A stretch of DNA of 64,000 bases from Leptospira sp. B5-022 (GTDB taxonomy: Bacteria; Spirochaetota; Leptospiria; Leptospirales; Leptospiraceae): NCBI RefSeq assembly GCF_000347035.1, contig NZ_ANIJ01000047.1, positions 129,501 through 193,500 of the forward strand. The letters run 5' to 3'. Each line of letters opens with the position of its first letter. Position 1 is the first letter of the stretch. The notes beneath the pieces are model-generated. The model had not been told where the DNA came from. It did no database searches and saw only the letters and a list, made by a program, of their open reading frames with translations. The position numbers and the translations under genes were made by a program. Shown here piece by piece: positions 54,001 to 61,963 of this stretch.

Positions 54001-56441
54001 GAGTAACAAAGATCGTACTTGGCGTTCCAAAGAGCGTCATCCCCTTTGGAAGCCTCCGGAAGAAGGAAGAGCAATTCCCTGGCTTTTGCGATATAGGAAA
54101 GAGCCGGTTTGTAAGCCGTGGAGTTTTTGGCCTTCTTTCCTGCGATCAGATCCAATTGGGCCAGTTTTAGTTTTTCCGCCGGTTCGGTAATTAGCCCGGA
54201 GCCGATATTCATGTGATTTGCAATATCGAAAATATTGTCTTCGATATGTTTAGGGTCCGCTCCTTCCAATAGGAATCTTCCCAATTGTAAGCGGATCTTT
54301 TTTTTCTTTTCTTCTTCTATAATTTCATACGCCGCTTGTTGGACCCTATCGTGTTGGAATCGGAAGGTGACCGTTTTTGCGGTCTGGTAATTTTTTTCCT
54401 TATTCGCTTCCGTTTCCTCGAACGATTCCGCAAGGCGATAGTTTTCCCCGATCGGCACAATCAATTCTTCCGCGATGGTCTCCTGTAAGGAACTGAGCGC
54501 GGTTTTATAATCCGTTTCTAAAATCCTAGTCAAAAGAGCTAGATCAAAACTGCTCCCTATACATGCCGCCAATTCCAAGGTTTCTTGGATCTTAGGTGAA
54601 AGTTTACGGATCCTATTCACTAAAAGTTCTACTACGTTATCCGAAATCTTAGTATTCCGGATCTTGGTGATATCCCATTTCCAGATTCCTTCGCCCGGTT
54701 TTCCGGAACCATGATCGAAATAGACCGAGTCTTCCTTGGCGAGTTGTTTCAGAAGTTCCCCGATAAAGAATGGGTTTCCTCCGGTTTTGGAATGTACGAT
54801 TTCCGCAAATTCGGAGGTTTTATCTTCCGAAGTATAAAGGCTGTCCGAGAGTAATTGTCTTACGTCCTTTAATGCCAAAGGTTGGAGTACGATCTTATAA
54901 GGATCCAATCCTTCCTTTTCCAGCGTATCCAGCAATACTTGGAAAGGATGGGAAGAATCCACTTCGTTGTCCCTGTATGCCAATATGATGAAAAGGTAAT
55001 TTACGGTTACGTCTTCCATCAGATTTTTGAGAAGTTCTAAGGAAGCGGTATCCGCCCATTGCATATCGTCCAGGAAAATTGCAAGAGGATGGTCGGGACT
55101 TGCAAAAACCTTAATGAAGTTTTGGAATACTATGTAAAAACGGTTTGCGTTCTCTTGAGGTCCAAGTTCCGGAACAGGATCCTGTTTACCTATAATGATC
55201 TCCAATTCCGGGATCACGTCCGTGACCACTTTTCCGTTGGCGCCTACCGCTTTTTTGATCTTACTCTTCCATGCCTCGATCCTTTCCGGAGATTCGGTCA
55301 GGATCAATTCCACCAAACTGGAGAACACTTGGATGATGGCGGAGAAGGGGAGGTTCCGATTGTACTGGTCGAACTTACCCGAGATGAAATAACCTTTGGA
55401 TTCGGTGAGAGGTTTATTGATTTCCTTAACAAGTGAGGATTTTCCCACACCGGAGTAACCTCCGATCAAAACCATTCTGGATCTTCCGTTTGTGGCAACG
55501 GATTTGAATTCTTCCAAAAGAGTTTTAATATACTCATCCCTTCCGTATAGTTTCTGAGGGATCTTGAATTCCGTGGAGAAATCCGTTTGGGCGAGAGGGA
55601 AAGGAGGGAAGTCTGTTTTTTCTTTCCAGAGAGCGTATGCTTTTTCCAGATCTCCCTGGAGTCCCCTTGCCGTCTGGTATCTATCTTCCGCATTTTTTGC
55701 TAGAAGTTTCATTACGATCTCTGAAAGTACGGTAGGGATTTCGGATCTTACTTCTTTCGGAGAAGAGGGGATTTTTGCCAAATGGGAATGTACTAATTGT
55801 AGAAGATCGTCTCCGTCGAACGGTAACTTTCCAAGAAGCATCTCGTAGTAAGTGATCCCCAAAGAATAAAAATCACTTCTGTAATCTACCGAACGGTTCA
55901 TTCTTCCGGTTTGCTCCGGAGAAACATAGTGGATGGAACCCTCTAGGATATTCGGAGCGGACCAAGAAGTTTCCTCCTTATTCAGTCTGGTGGAAATTCC
56001 GAAATCTATGATCCGGATCTGTTTTTCATCCTTATTGAATATTATATTCTCAGGTTTTAAGTCCTTGTGTATGATCTTTTTGGAATGTATCTCGCTTAAT
56101 CTTTCCGCGAGTTGGATGGCGATCGGGAAAAAATCCGAAAGAGTCATCGGCTTTTTGGAGATAAAATCCTTTAAAGAACCTCCAGGCACGAAGTCCATAA
56201 AAAGTGCGAATCCGTCTTGGAGTTTTTCGAACTTGATAGGTTTAACAAAATAACCGGAAGAAAGTAAATTCAGGATCTCGAATTCGTTCCTAAGATTGAC
56301 CACCGATGGATGTAATTCATCCAATACCGGAAGAAATTTGATGATAACGGACTTACTGTCCTCTTTGCGGACAGCTTTATAAACTTCGGACGCAGATTCG
56401 GCATTCAGTCTTTCTTTTAGTTCGAACCCAGTTACGATCAT
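51066..56441 (-). CDS. Giant Ser/Thr kinase-AAA ATPase-GAF-SpoIIE phosphatase protein
   Basis: A 1791-residue signalling protein, first gene of the Sia-like operon. Residues 1-265 are a Hanks-type kinase (Lys35, HKDLKPEN at 125-132, DFG at 146-148). An AAA_16/STAND-type ATPase begins near 295 (Walker A GGYSGVGKSSL at 327-337). A long helical, TPR-like middle runs to about 1300. A GAF domain covers about 1355-1505, a coiled segment follows, and a SpoIIE/PP2C domain at about 1549-1790 has VSGDFYWF, ASVDCTGHGVPGALMSMIG, YLTTDGFMDQ and QRDDITLVGV with the metal Asps. The phosphatase end is SiaA-like and would dephosphorylate SiaC. Kinase-ATPase-GAF fusions (PknK type) are common; ending in SpoIIE beside siaB and siaC is the point of interest. 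Confidence 0.93.
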   Translation of the reverse strand: MIVTGFELKERLNAESASEVYKAVRKEDSKSVIIKFLPVLDELHPSVVNLRNEFEILNLLSSGYFVKPIKFEKLQDGFALFMDFVPGGSLKDFISKKPMTLSDFFPIAIQLAERLSEIHSKKIIHKDLKPENIIFNKDEKQIRIIDFGISTRLNKEETSWSAPNILEGSIHYVSPEQTGRMNRSVDYRSDFYSLGITYYEMLLGKLPFDGDDLLQLVHSHLAKIPSSPKEVRSEIPTVLSEIVMKLLAKNAEDRYQTARGLQGDLEKAYALWKEKTDFPPFPLAQTDFSTEFKIPQKLYGRDEYIKTLLEEFKSVATNGRSRMVLIGGYSGVGKSSLVKEINKPLTESKGYFISGKFDQYNRNLPFSAIIQVFSSLVELILTESPERIEAWKSKIKKAVGANGKVVTDVIPELEIIIGKQDPVPELGPQENANRFYIVFQNFIKVFASPDHPLAIFLDDMQWADTASLELLKNLMEDVTVNYLFIILAYRDNEVDSSHPFQVLLDTLEKEGLDPYKIVLQPLALKDVRQLLSDSLYTSEDKTSEFAEIVHSKTGGNPFFIGELLKQLAKEDSVYFDHGSGKPGEGIWKWDITKIRNTKISDNVVELLVNRIRKLSPKIQETLELAACIGSSFDLALLTRILETDYKTALSSLQETIAEELIVPIGENYRLAESFEETEANKEKNYQTAKTVTFRFQHDRVQQAAYEIIEEEKKKKIRLQLGRFLLEGADPKHIEDNIFDIANHMNIGSGLITEPAEKLKLAQLDLIAGKKAKNSTAYKPALSYIAKARELLFLLPEASKGDDALWNAKYDLCYSIFRELGETQYLTGNFEDSQKTIDTLLKYARSPIEKADACNLLIIQYSALGKFDLALPMIIKALQPLGVDIPEKDHEKVTGEEIEIVNKALEGKTVDSLLDLPLIQKQEQIMAVNLLISAIPTVYNFALSLFPIVSLKMVNLFLKYGNLSDPYGYSMYAILLTSGFQQYRKGYEFAELAVKVSEKYKNPSGITKAANILANYTTPFVRHLKYSEEINHRGIQASLESGEFLHGGYCAMNDAVNVVLQSKNLELVKPKIDGLLKFTRKVKNNLAIDTVLASALVVSNLRGKTPSHLEFSIEEMDEKDYIELCNSHQSPFPVCLFKIMKARTLLSYGEAESALKELEESESMLGFISGQIAVEEHGYLHSLAMAANYKLSTQEQKVKFLERIKKNQQKLKVLSENAPENFEHKYLLVEAELARLEYKNWKAAKTYEQAVQLAGKNEYYNDEALAAELASKFWFSKGSAKIGSQYIAEAYQKYGRWGATKKQELLKTKFPEFIREKGRDTFRTTRTMGTLSTRTASATEVYSGQTLDFQSILKSSTAISGEIKLESLLDTLMQISIENVGAEKGVMILRRDGKLFVEAEGSTTDDEIRVLQGIPIQESKNLPISVIYYVERTKEDLVLRNAFADEKFNKDPYIRERKTKSVLCSPIIKQGELIGILYLENNLSEAAFTSDRLQTISILSSQAAISIDNALLYANLESKVAERTKELAQANDDLALKNQHITDSITYSLNIQQAILPSSEVLGGALSDYFVVFRPKDIVSGDFYWFSKQEDTIYIASVDCTGHGVPGALMSMIGNTLLNQIVNEIGITDPGSILEHLHKKVRQALKQDMDQTNSRDGMDLCLLKIEGNNLYFAGAKRPIFIGKGGVLTEIKGDRFSIGGRQKEETRKFTTHSIPLEKGIRTSVYLTTDGFMDQPNPDRQKIGTKGLLNFLSGIEHLSGEEQKERLESFLLAHQNGEAQRDDITLVGVILGGR

Positions 56442-56570
56442 CCTTCTACTTCACCTTTATTTTTATAGTCCATTCCGAAGACCAAGGCATTCGATAAAAT
56501 TCGGTCTTGTTCTTCGGGAGCCTGGACCTTTCGGGACAGACCCTAATATATTATTCTAAATATCGAATTT

Positions 56571-57548
56571 TCAGAGACGATACAAAAGTCCGCCCCAATA
56601 AAATCCGGCTCCAACTGCAGGGGAAAGGATTAAATCACCTTTTTTGACGATCCCTTTATAATAAAATTCGGATAATGCGATCGGAATGGATGCAGCCGAA
56701 GTATTTCCCACTCTTTCAAAATTCAGAAGTATTTTTTCTCTTGGGAATTTTGTTCTGTTCAGTACATCCTGCACGACTACGTCCGTTCCCGGATGAGGGA
56801 TGACCCAGTCTATATCTTCCAAGGTTATACCGTTCTTTTTTAATAGATCATCCATGGATGAAAGTGTAAGATCCGCAGCATTGGTTACAAGTTCCGGATA
56901 ACTTTTTATATAAAAATTCGGTCCTGGTCCGATCTCAATGATATTGGAAAGATCTCCGTCATCCTTTAAGAAGGAATCTATGATCCCGAATTCTGTATTT
57001 CCGGTGTATTCCAAAAGTACTCCGGCCGCCGCATCACCTGCTGTGAATTCTCCATAACCGTTCATTTTGGTTCTGACAGAAAATCTTTCGCTGCCGATGA
57101 CGAGTGCGTTCTTAAATTTACCGCTGCTTAAGAAAGCGGATGCCATTTGTACTCCGTGCACAAAGCCGGTACAGGCCGTACATATATCGAATGCCAATGA
57201 GTTGGAAGTTCCCGCAAGTTTAGAAGCCTGGGGAGCTAGGTCGGGAAGATAGAGGCGGTCCGTCCAGTTTGCTAGAATGAATAAGTCCACATCCTCCGCT
57301 TTTTTGCCTGCATCTTTCAGGATCATTTTGGAGGTTTCCGCGGCCATGAACTGGGCGGTCTCTTTTTCATTCGCCCTTCTTCTTTCCGTTACACCTATAT
57401 TTCCGATGACCGCTTTTTCGGCAGGATGCATTTCTGGATATTTTAATCTAGGACGAATTTCATCGTTGGTAACGATCCTTTCCGGGAGATAATGCCCGAT
57501 CCCGGTAATTCGAACTCCGTTCGAAACTAGGTTTTTAGAATTCGCCAT
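56571..57548 (-). CDS. FabH-like 3-oxoacyl-ACP synthase III
   Basis: A 325-residue thiolase-fold enzyme. The Cys-His-Asn triad is visible: Cys126 (DICTACTGF), His252 (VIPHPGTDVV) and Asn282 (FERVGNTSAASIPI). GERR-like ERRRANEKE near 56-62 and GAGFYWGGLLYRL at the C-terminus fit KASIII. Such enzymes start acyl chains from acyl-CoA and malonyl-ACP, or join CoA thioesters in specialised pathways. It lies 72 bp after a CoA-transferase and is likely cotranscribed. The arrangement suggests a specialised acyl-condensing enzyme rather than the housekeeping FabH. Confidence 0.92.
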   Translation of the reverse strand: MANSKNLVSNGVRITGIGHYLPERIVTNDEIRPRLKYPEMHPAEKAVIGNIGVTERRRANEKETAQFMAAETSKMILKDAGKKAEDVDLFILANWTDRLYLPDLAPQASKLAGTSNSLAFDICTACTGFVHGVQMASAFLSSGKFKNALVIGSERFSVRTKMNGYGEFTAGDAAAGVLLEYTGNTEFGIIDSFLKDDGDLSNIIEIGPGPNFYIKSYPELVTNAADLTLSSMDDLLKKNGITLEDIDWVIPHPGTDVVVQDVLNRTKFPREKILLNFERVGNTSAASIPIALSEFYYKGIVKKGDLILSPAVGAGFYWGGLLYRL

Positions 57549-57620
57549 GGATCAATACTCCTTTGGTCCATAATAAATTTCCAGTCATAATTCCAATCTT
57601 TTGCTTCATCTTTATCATAC

Positions 57621-59477
57621 TTAAGGCAAACGGGTATACACCATAAACTGTTCCGTATAAATTCTTTCCGGATCCAATTCTCTGAGTGCCGTCAATTCAT
57701 CCGAATTGATTGCCGGTTCTTGGGCAATAGGAAGGTCCTCGTCAGGAGGAAGCCAAAGTGTATATCTTAGAACAGCTTCTTCCGGTTCCATCTCGTCGTC
57801 GGAGGCGGGAGCAAGCCAGGAGCTCAATTCGAAAGGGTGATCCGAAAAAGGAGACCTTTGGAATCTACCGTATTGACATACTGCTTCTATCACCCTGTCT
57901 CCGGGAGAAGTGATATGTTTTACTTTTCGTACGAAACGGAAACGGTTTGCCTTCGCTACAACGATGGTATCCGCTGTGGAAACAATATCGTTTGCTCCTC
58001 CGGACCCTACTAAAAAGTTCCCCTTTCCATCTAGGACGGAGTTGATATTTCCGAACCAGTCCACTTCGGCAGCCCCGATCACTCCCAAACAATCGTCAGG
58101 TACGATGGTTCCCAATATACTTACTATATCCGAGAGCATAGAACATTGGTGTGTATGAAGTTGGCTGAAAAGAAACACATCACCCGCAAAAGGTTTCATT
58201 CCATAAAATCCGAGCTCTGCGACGATTTTGATATGGATCCCTTCTTTTTCCAGAAGTTTGGCCGCTGTCCAGGCGGCGATATGTGCGGCTCCAATTCCTG
58301 CGAGAATTGTTTTGTATCCTTTTGTTTTGACCTTCTCTATGATTGCCCTTGCGGCAAGAATGATCATCTGTTCCGAATCATTTACCGTTTTCGGATCTTC
58401 CGGAGAGGATAAAGAATGTTCCGGAGGAGTCATTTTTAAACGTCTAAGCCTGACTTCTCCCATTAGTTCCAGGTATTCCTCATGACCTCCTACTAGCATT
58501 ACGTTTTCTTTATACCATTTTTCGGCCTTAGCGGGAATGCCTGCCGCTTTATTGGCCTCCATTTGGAATTCGTAATCGTCCAGATAGGATTCCACACCTT
58601 CGAATGCCGGGATCTCGGGAAAACCTTGGACTCGCAAGGATTGAGGATGAGCCCCGAATCTTGCGGGAGCGATCCCTAAAACTTTCGTGCCGGGTATATG
58701 CACTAGTTCGGGAGGCAAGGTTCCTCTTGGTACGATCTTTTCCACTGTAGCGATCACACCTTTTGTGGCGGCAAGCGCACCCCATGCTCCTTCTCCCCCA
58801 GGTTGTGAGAGAACGATATTTCCGTCTTCATCCGCAACTATGCCGTGGACCAATGTGATTTCGGGGCAGAGCGGAAGAAGGACCACCATGTCCTTTTCTT
58901 TTGTTCCTCTACTTTCGGAATCTAGATGAGGGCTTGCAGCTTCTCCGAAAGGATTTCCGTCGGTTGGTTTATGGTATAAGAATGCAGTCTTTCCTAACTT
59001 GTCCGTAATTAGGTCAGACCCTACTAAAGAGTTCGAAACAAAGCCCGGAAGTTTCATGGCCCCTGCTATCAATCTTTGCACCAAGCTAAGAAGGGACCAA
59101 AGTTCCAACTCGAATGGTTTTCCTCTCATTAAGTCCTTATATAATCCGTTCGGACTTGGCTTAGGATAATTATCTCCGGCAAAACCGGTGATCATCTTTT
59201 TTACAATGCCGGAAAGAGCGAGACAATGAGCGCTAGAATGAATACCGGCCACGCTTACGGTAAACTCGGGATTTGTTCCGTCAAAAACTCTGGAGAGAGA
59301 ATAGATAAGTGCATTCGGCCTAGACATGGTAGTGGCCAAATGTATGTACATGCCAGGTTTGACGAATTCCCGTACAAGGGAGTCAGGATCGGAAAGAATC
59401 TGAGTAGTCTGATGTTTCGATTCTTGTGGCATTCGTTTATTTTGCAAAAAAGCCCGGACAAAGAGCTTTTTCACCAA
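57621..59477 (-). CDS. Fused-subunit CoA-transferase, glutaconate CoA-transferase-like
   Basis: A 618-residue protein with two type I CoA-transferase halves in one chain. The first has SDSLVREFVKPGMYIHLATTMSRPNALIYSL and VPLPGT-like stretches. The second, near 380-560, has DAEQMIILAARAII, GIGAAHIAAWTAAKLL, GAAEVDWFGNINS (catalytic-Glu region) and FLVGSGGANDIVSTADT, which match the B-subunit type of glutaconate and oxoadipate CoA-transferases. Start uncertain: TTG 59477 or ATG 59432 (MPQESKHQ); neither has a clear SD. It probably moves CoA between carboxylates to feed the FabH-like enzyme downstream. Confidence 0.85.
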   Translation of the reverse strand: MVKKLFVRAFLQNKRMPQESKHQTTQILSDPDSLVREFVKPGMYIHLATTMSRPNALIYSLSRVFDGTNPEFTVSVAGIHSSAHCLALSGIVKKMITGFAGDNYPKPSPNGLYKDLMRGKPFELELWSLLSLVQRLIAGAMKLPGFVSNSLVGSDLITDKLGKTAFLYHKPTDGNPFGEAASPHLDSESRGTKEKDMVVLLPLCPEITLVHGIVADEDGNIVLSQPGGEGAWGALAATKGVIATVEKIVPRGTLPPELVHIPGTKVLGIAPARFGAHPQSLRVQGFPEIPAFEGVESYLDDYEFQMEANKAAGIPAKAEKWYKENVMLVGGHEEYLELMGEVRLRRLKMTPPEHSLSSPEDPKTVNDSEQMIILAARAIIEKVKTKGYKTILAGIGAAHIAAWTAAKLLEKEGIHIKIVAELGFYGMKPFAGDVFLFSQLHTHQCSMLSDIVSILGTIVPDDCLGVIGAAEVDWFGNINSVLDGKGNFLVGSGGANDIVSTADTIVVAKANRFRFVRKVKHITSPGDRVIEAVCQYGRFQRSPFSDHPFELSSWLAPASDDEMEPEEAVLRYTLWLPPDEDLPIAQEPAINSDELTALRELDPERIYTEQFMVYTRLP

Positions 59478-59612
59478 AGGTTAAATTTTTGACGGAAAAA
59501 AGGCCGAATTCATACGAAATATGTGTGAAAATACTGTCAAATCGTGAGCTTAAATCCACTGATATTTCGCAAAGAAAGACTAACATCGTTTAATGCGAGT
59601 GTTTACTAAATA

Positions 59613-59636
59613 AGAGGGATTAGGCCTCTCTTTTTT
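59613..59636 (+). terminator. Orphan terminator-like hairpin
   Basis: AGAGG ... CCTCT stem with a seven-base loop followed by CTTTTTT, on the plus strand, 126 bp before the thioesterase gene. No plus-strand gene precedes it (the upstream gene is divergent), so it would end a short leader transcript or act as an attenuator for the thioesterase operon. The 284-bp region has no ORF. Confidence 0.45.
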
Positions 59637-59761
59637 ACCAGACTTCGGTATAAAAAATTTCAGAACATCCCTCCAATCCATTCTGATCCAGGTTCCCAGG
59701 CTTTAAGATCGGATTTCCAGACTCCGATACTAAGATAGAACCCTTCGAGAAAAAAAATCAG

Positions 59762-60202
59762 ATGTCTCAATCCACGAATCAAGAGTCTTCTACTTTTAAG
59801 ACAGAACTTGTTGTCCGCAGATCCGATACCAGGAGCGCCACAGTAGTAGGCGGACTTTTTGTTTCTCACCTAACCTACGAAACCTTTATCCCGCTTGTGA
59901 ACGAAGTGTTCGATACTTTCTTAGAGGCGTACTCCTGGTCTAAGGCAAATATTGCAGGGGCCAATATCATCATCCCAAAAATGGAAGTGGAATATAAGTC
60001 CGAAGCGAAAGCAGGGGACGTCCTGGAATTTTCCGCAGGAGTTTTTAATTTAGGAAAGAAGTCCTGCGAGTTACATATCTCCGCTTCTCAAAAAGTTTCC
60101 AAAGAAGAAGTGGGCCTTGCGAAAATTTCTCTAGTCTTTTACGACTATGTTTCTAAAAAAACCTTGGAGATCCCGTCCGCATTTAGGGCGAAATTCGAAT
60201 AA
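59762..60202 (+). CDS. Hotdog-fold thioesterase-like protein
   Basis: A 146-residue hotdog-fold protein. RRSDTRSATVVGGLFVSHLTYETFIPLVNEVFDTFLEAYSW forms the first helix-strand unit and YKSEAKAGDVLEFSAGVFNLGKKSCELHISASQKVSKEE the second, the classic 4-hydroxybenzoyl-CoA/acyl-CoA thioesterase arrangement. The usual catalytic Asp or Glu is not obvious, so activity is uncertain. The ATG overlaps nothing upstream; the stop shares a base with the next gene (TAATG). It belongs to the acyl-chain cluster. Confidence 0.85.
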   Translation: MSQSTNQESSTFKTELVVRRSDTRSATVVGGLFVSHLTYETFIPLVNEVFDTFLEAYSWSKANIAGANIIIPKMEVEYKSEAKAGDVLEFSAGVFNLGKKSCELHISASQKVSKEEVGLAKISLVFYDYVSKKTLEIPSAFRAKFE

Positions 60203-61080
60203 TGAATTCCAAGGTCCAAACTTCTCAGACGGAAGCTGAGTTCCCTTCGGAATATTATTTTTCGACGGAGATACCGATCCGTAAGATCGATCTGAGTTTG
60301 GACATACACGTTTCTTTCGCAAGCGTTTTGGATCTTGTGATGGAAGCTCACCTTCAATTCTTCCAATACCTGGGTTATTCCGTAACCGATATACATGGAA
60401 ATAGTATCATATTCGCGAATGCTTCCATACAATACCAAGGAGAATTATTATATAAGGATAAAGTGATTATAGACGTTTCCTTGGATAATTTCGGGGAGAA
60501 GTCTTTCGATCTATACTTCCGGCTTTCCAAAAGGAATCGAGCGGAGAAGGTATCCCTCGTAAAGATCAGAGTTTTATTCTTCGATTATAAACAAAGAAAA
60601 GTAGTTCCTGTTCCTTCCGAATTCAAAAAGAAATTCGATACAGGCAAATACATCAAGATGCAAAGTCCCGAGATCGGAAAAGAGATCTCGAGTGCCGTAG
60701 GACCCGATGGATTCGTATTCGGATTCCGTAAATTGGAAGTTTGGAATTTGGCTCACGTGTTCCTTCTTCATTTATACGAACTTTGTGAAACCTGGAAAGG
60801 TAAAGTGGAACCTAGCCTTTTGGAACATATCAGATCCATTTCTTCCTTATTGCCTGTCAGGATCGCAGGAGCCTGGGGAACCCGGATCCGCGCCGAAAAA
60901 GTAAAAAATATCCTAAGAGCGAAAGTACATTTGGAAGAGCTGAGATATCTTCTGATCTTAGTTGCGGATCTTGGAAAAGTGGATCCTTCTCAAGAACTGG
61001 ATGATCTTCAGACGATCAATTCTCATCTTAAAAAATATCTGAACAAAGTCAGGACCGGAGAAACTAGAAAGATCCGATGA
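60202..61080 (+). CDS. Hotdog thioesterase fused to IVP/S23-like four-helix domain
   Basis: A 292-residue two-domain protein. Residues 18-145 are a hotdog domain similar to the upstream gene product (RKIDLSLDIHVSFASVLDLVMEAHLQFFQYLGY, LLYKDKVIIDVSLDNFGEKSFDLYFRLSK). Residues about 173-283 read like a four-helix-bundle protein of the S23/IVP family: GFRKLEVWNLAHVFLLHLYELCETWKG, LPVRIAGAWGTRIRAEKVKN and HLEELRYLLILVADLG correspond to the KLEVW, SIP..IAEG.GR and LEEL..L signatures. IVPs were first found in Leptospira 23S rRNA intervening sequences. A fusion to a hotdog enzyme is unusual. The ATG is in TAATG; its stop overlaps the SDR start (ATGA). Confidence 0.8.
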   Translation: MNSKVQTSQTEAEFPSEYYFSTEIPIRKIDLSLDIHVSFASVLDLVMEAHLQFFQYLGYSVTDIHGNSIIFANASIQYQGELLYKDKVIIDVSLDNFGEKSFDLYFRLSKRNRAEKVSLVKIRVLFFDYKQRKVVPVPSEFKKKFDTGKYIKMQSPEIGKEISSAVGPDGFVFGFRKLEVWNLAHVFLLHLYELCETWKGKVEPSLLEHIRSISSLLPVRIAGAWGTRIRAEKVKNILRAKVHLEELRYLLILVADLGKVDPSQELDDLQTINSHLKKYLNKVRTGETRKIR

Positions 61081-61838
61081 AAGATAAGGTCGCATTAGTC
61101 ACAGGCGGGAACGCAGGGATCGGAAAAGCAATCGTACACGAATTCGTTTCCAGAGGTGCGAAAGTTCTATTCTGCGGAAGAAGAGAAGAAGAAGGAAAAA
61201 AAACGGAAGAAGAAATTTCCAAACTGGGTGGAAAGGTAAAATTCTTTCGATGCGATGTGTCGGACGATTCTCAAGTAAAAGAATTGGTACAAAAAGTCGA
61301 GTCCGAATTCGGAGGCCTGGACTACGCAGTGAATAACGCCGCAGTGGGAGGACTCGCTAGCGATCTTCACCAATATCCCGAGAAAGTTTGGGACAAAGTG
61401 ATCGCAGTGGATCTAAAAGGCACCTGGCTTTGTATGAAACATGAAATAGAACTTCTTTTAAAAAGAGGGGGAGGTTCTATCGTTAACGTATCTTCTATCG
61501 CGGGGTTAGTCGGTGCAGATTGGAAAGTGGCTCCTTATTCCGCGGCAAAACACGGAGTAGTCGGACTTACAAAATCCGCTGCATTAGAATACGCGGAAAA
61601 AAAGATCAGAGTGAACGCAGTATGTCCCGGATTTATCCGAACGGAAATGTTGGAGGGATTATTTCAGTCTTCTTCCGATCCGAAAGAAGCGGAGAAAAAA
61701 ATCACCAGATTACATCCGGTCAATCGGCTTTCCGAACCGGGAGAAGTCGCTAAAGCGGCGGTTTGGTTATGTTCCGACGAGGCTTCCTTTATTACCGGTG
61801 TGGCGCTTCCGGTGGATGGCGGCTATACTGCAAAGTAA
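61077..61838 (+). CDS. Short-chain dehydrogenase/reductase
   Basis: A 253-residue cytosolic NAD(P)H enzyme. TGGNAGIGKA (residues 9-18) is the nucleotide-binding motif, NNAAVGG the NNAG equivalent, VNVSSIAGLVG holds the catalytic Ser, and YSAAKHG (near Tyr154, Lys158) the Tyr-Lys pair. CPGFIRTEM and the C-terminal SFITGVALPVDGGYT are classical SDR. Family members include 3-oxoacyl-ACP reductases, which would fit the two ketosynthases and the thioesterases around it. ATG 61077 overlaps the preceding stop by four bases. Substrate unknown. Confidence 0.93.
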   Translation: MKDKVALVTGGNAGIGKAIVHEFVSRGAKVLFCGRREEEGKKTEEEISKLGGKVKFFRCDVSDDSQVKELVQKVESEFGGLDYAVNNAAVGGLASDLHQYPEKVWDKVIAVDLKGTWLCMKHEIELLLKRGGGSIVNVSSIAGLVGADWKVAPYSAAKHGVVGLTKSAALEYAEKKIRVNAVCPGFIRTEMLEGLFQSSSDPKEAEKKITRLHPVNRLSEPGEVAKAAVWLCSDEASFITGVALPVDGGYTAK

Positions 61839-61963
61839 AAAGGAAAGATTTTTCACAGGAATCCATCAAAATTTCGTTATTTTCTCATCTAGAAAACGTA
61901 ATCTTTTTTCTTGTAGGAAAGTTTGGATGAGTCAACATTGCGTAATTCCGTTTCGAAAATTAT

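Noticed and set aside
60202..61080. Possibility that the four-helix part is a genuine 23S rRNA intervening sequence
   Set aside because: No rRNA sequence surrounds it and it is in frame within a coding operon; it is a domain fusion, not an IVS.
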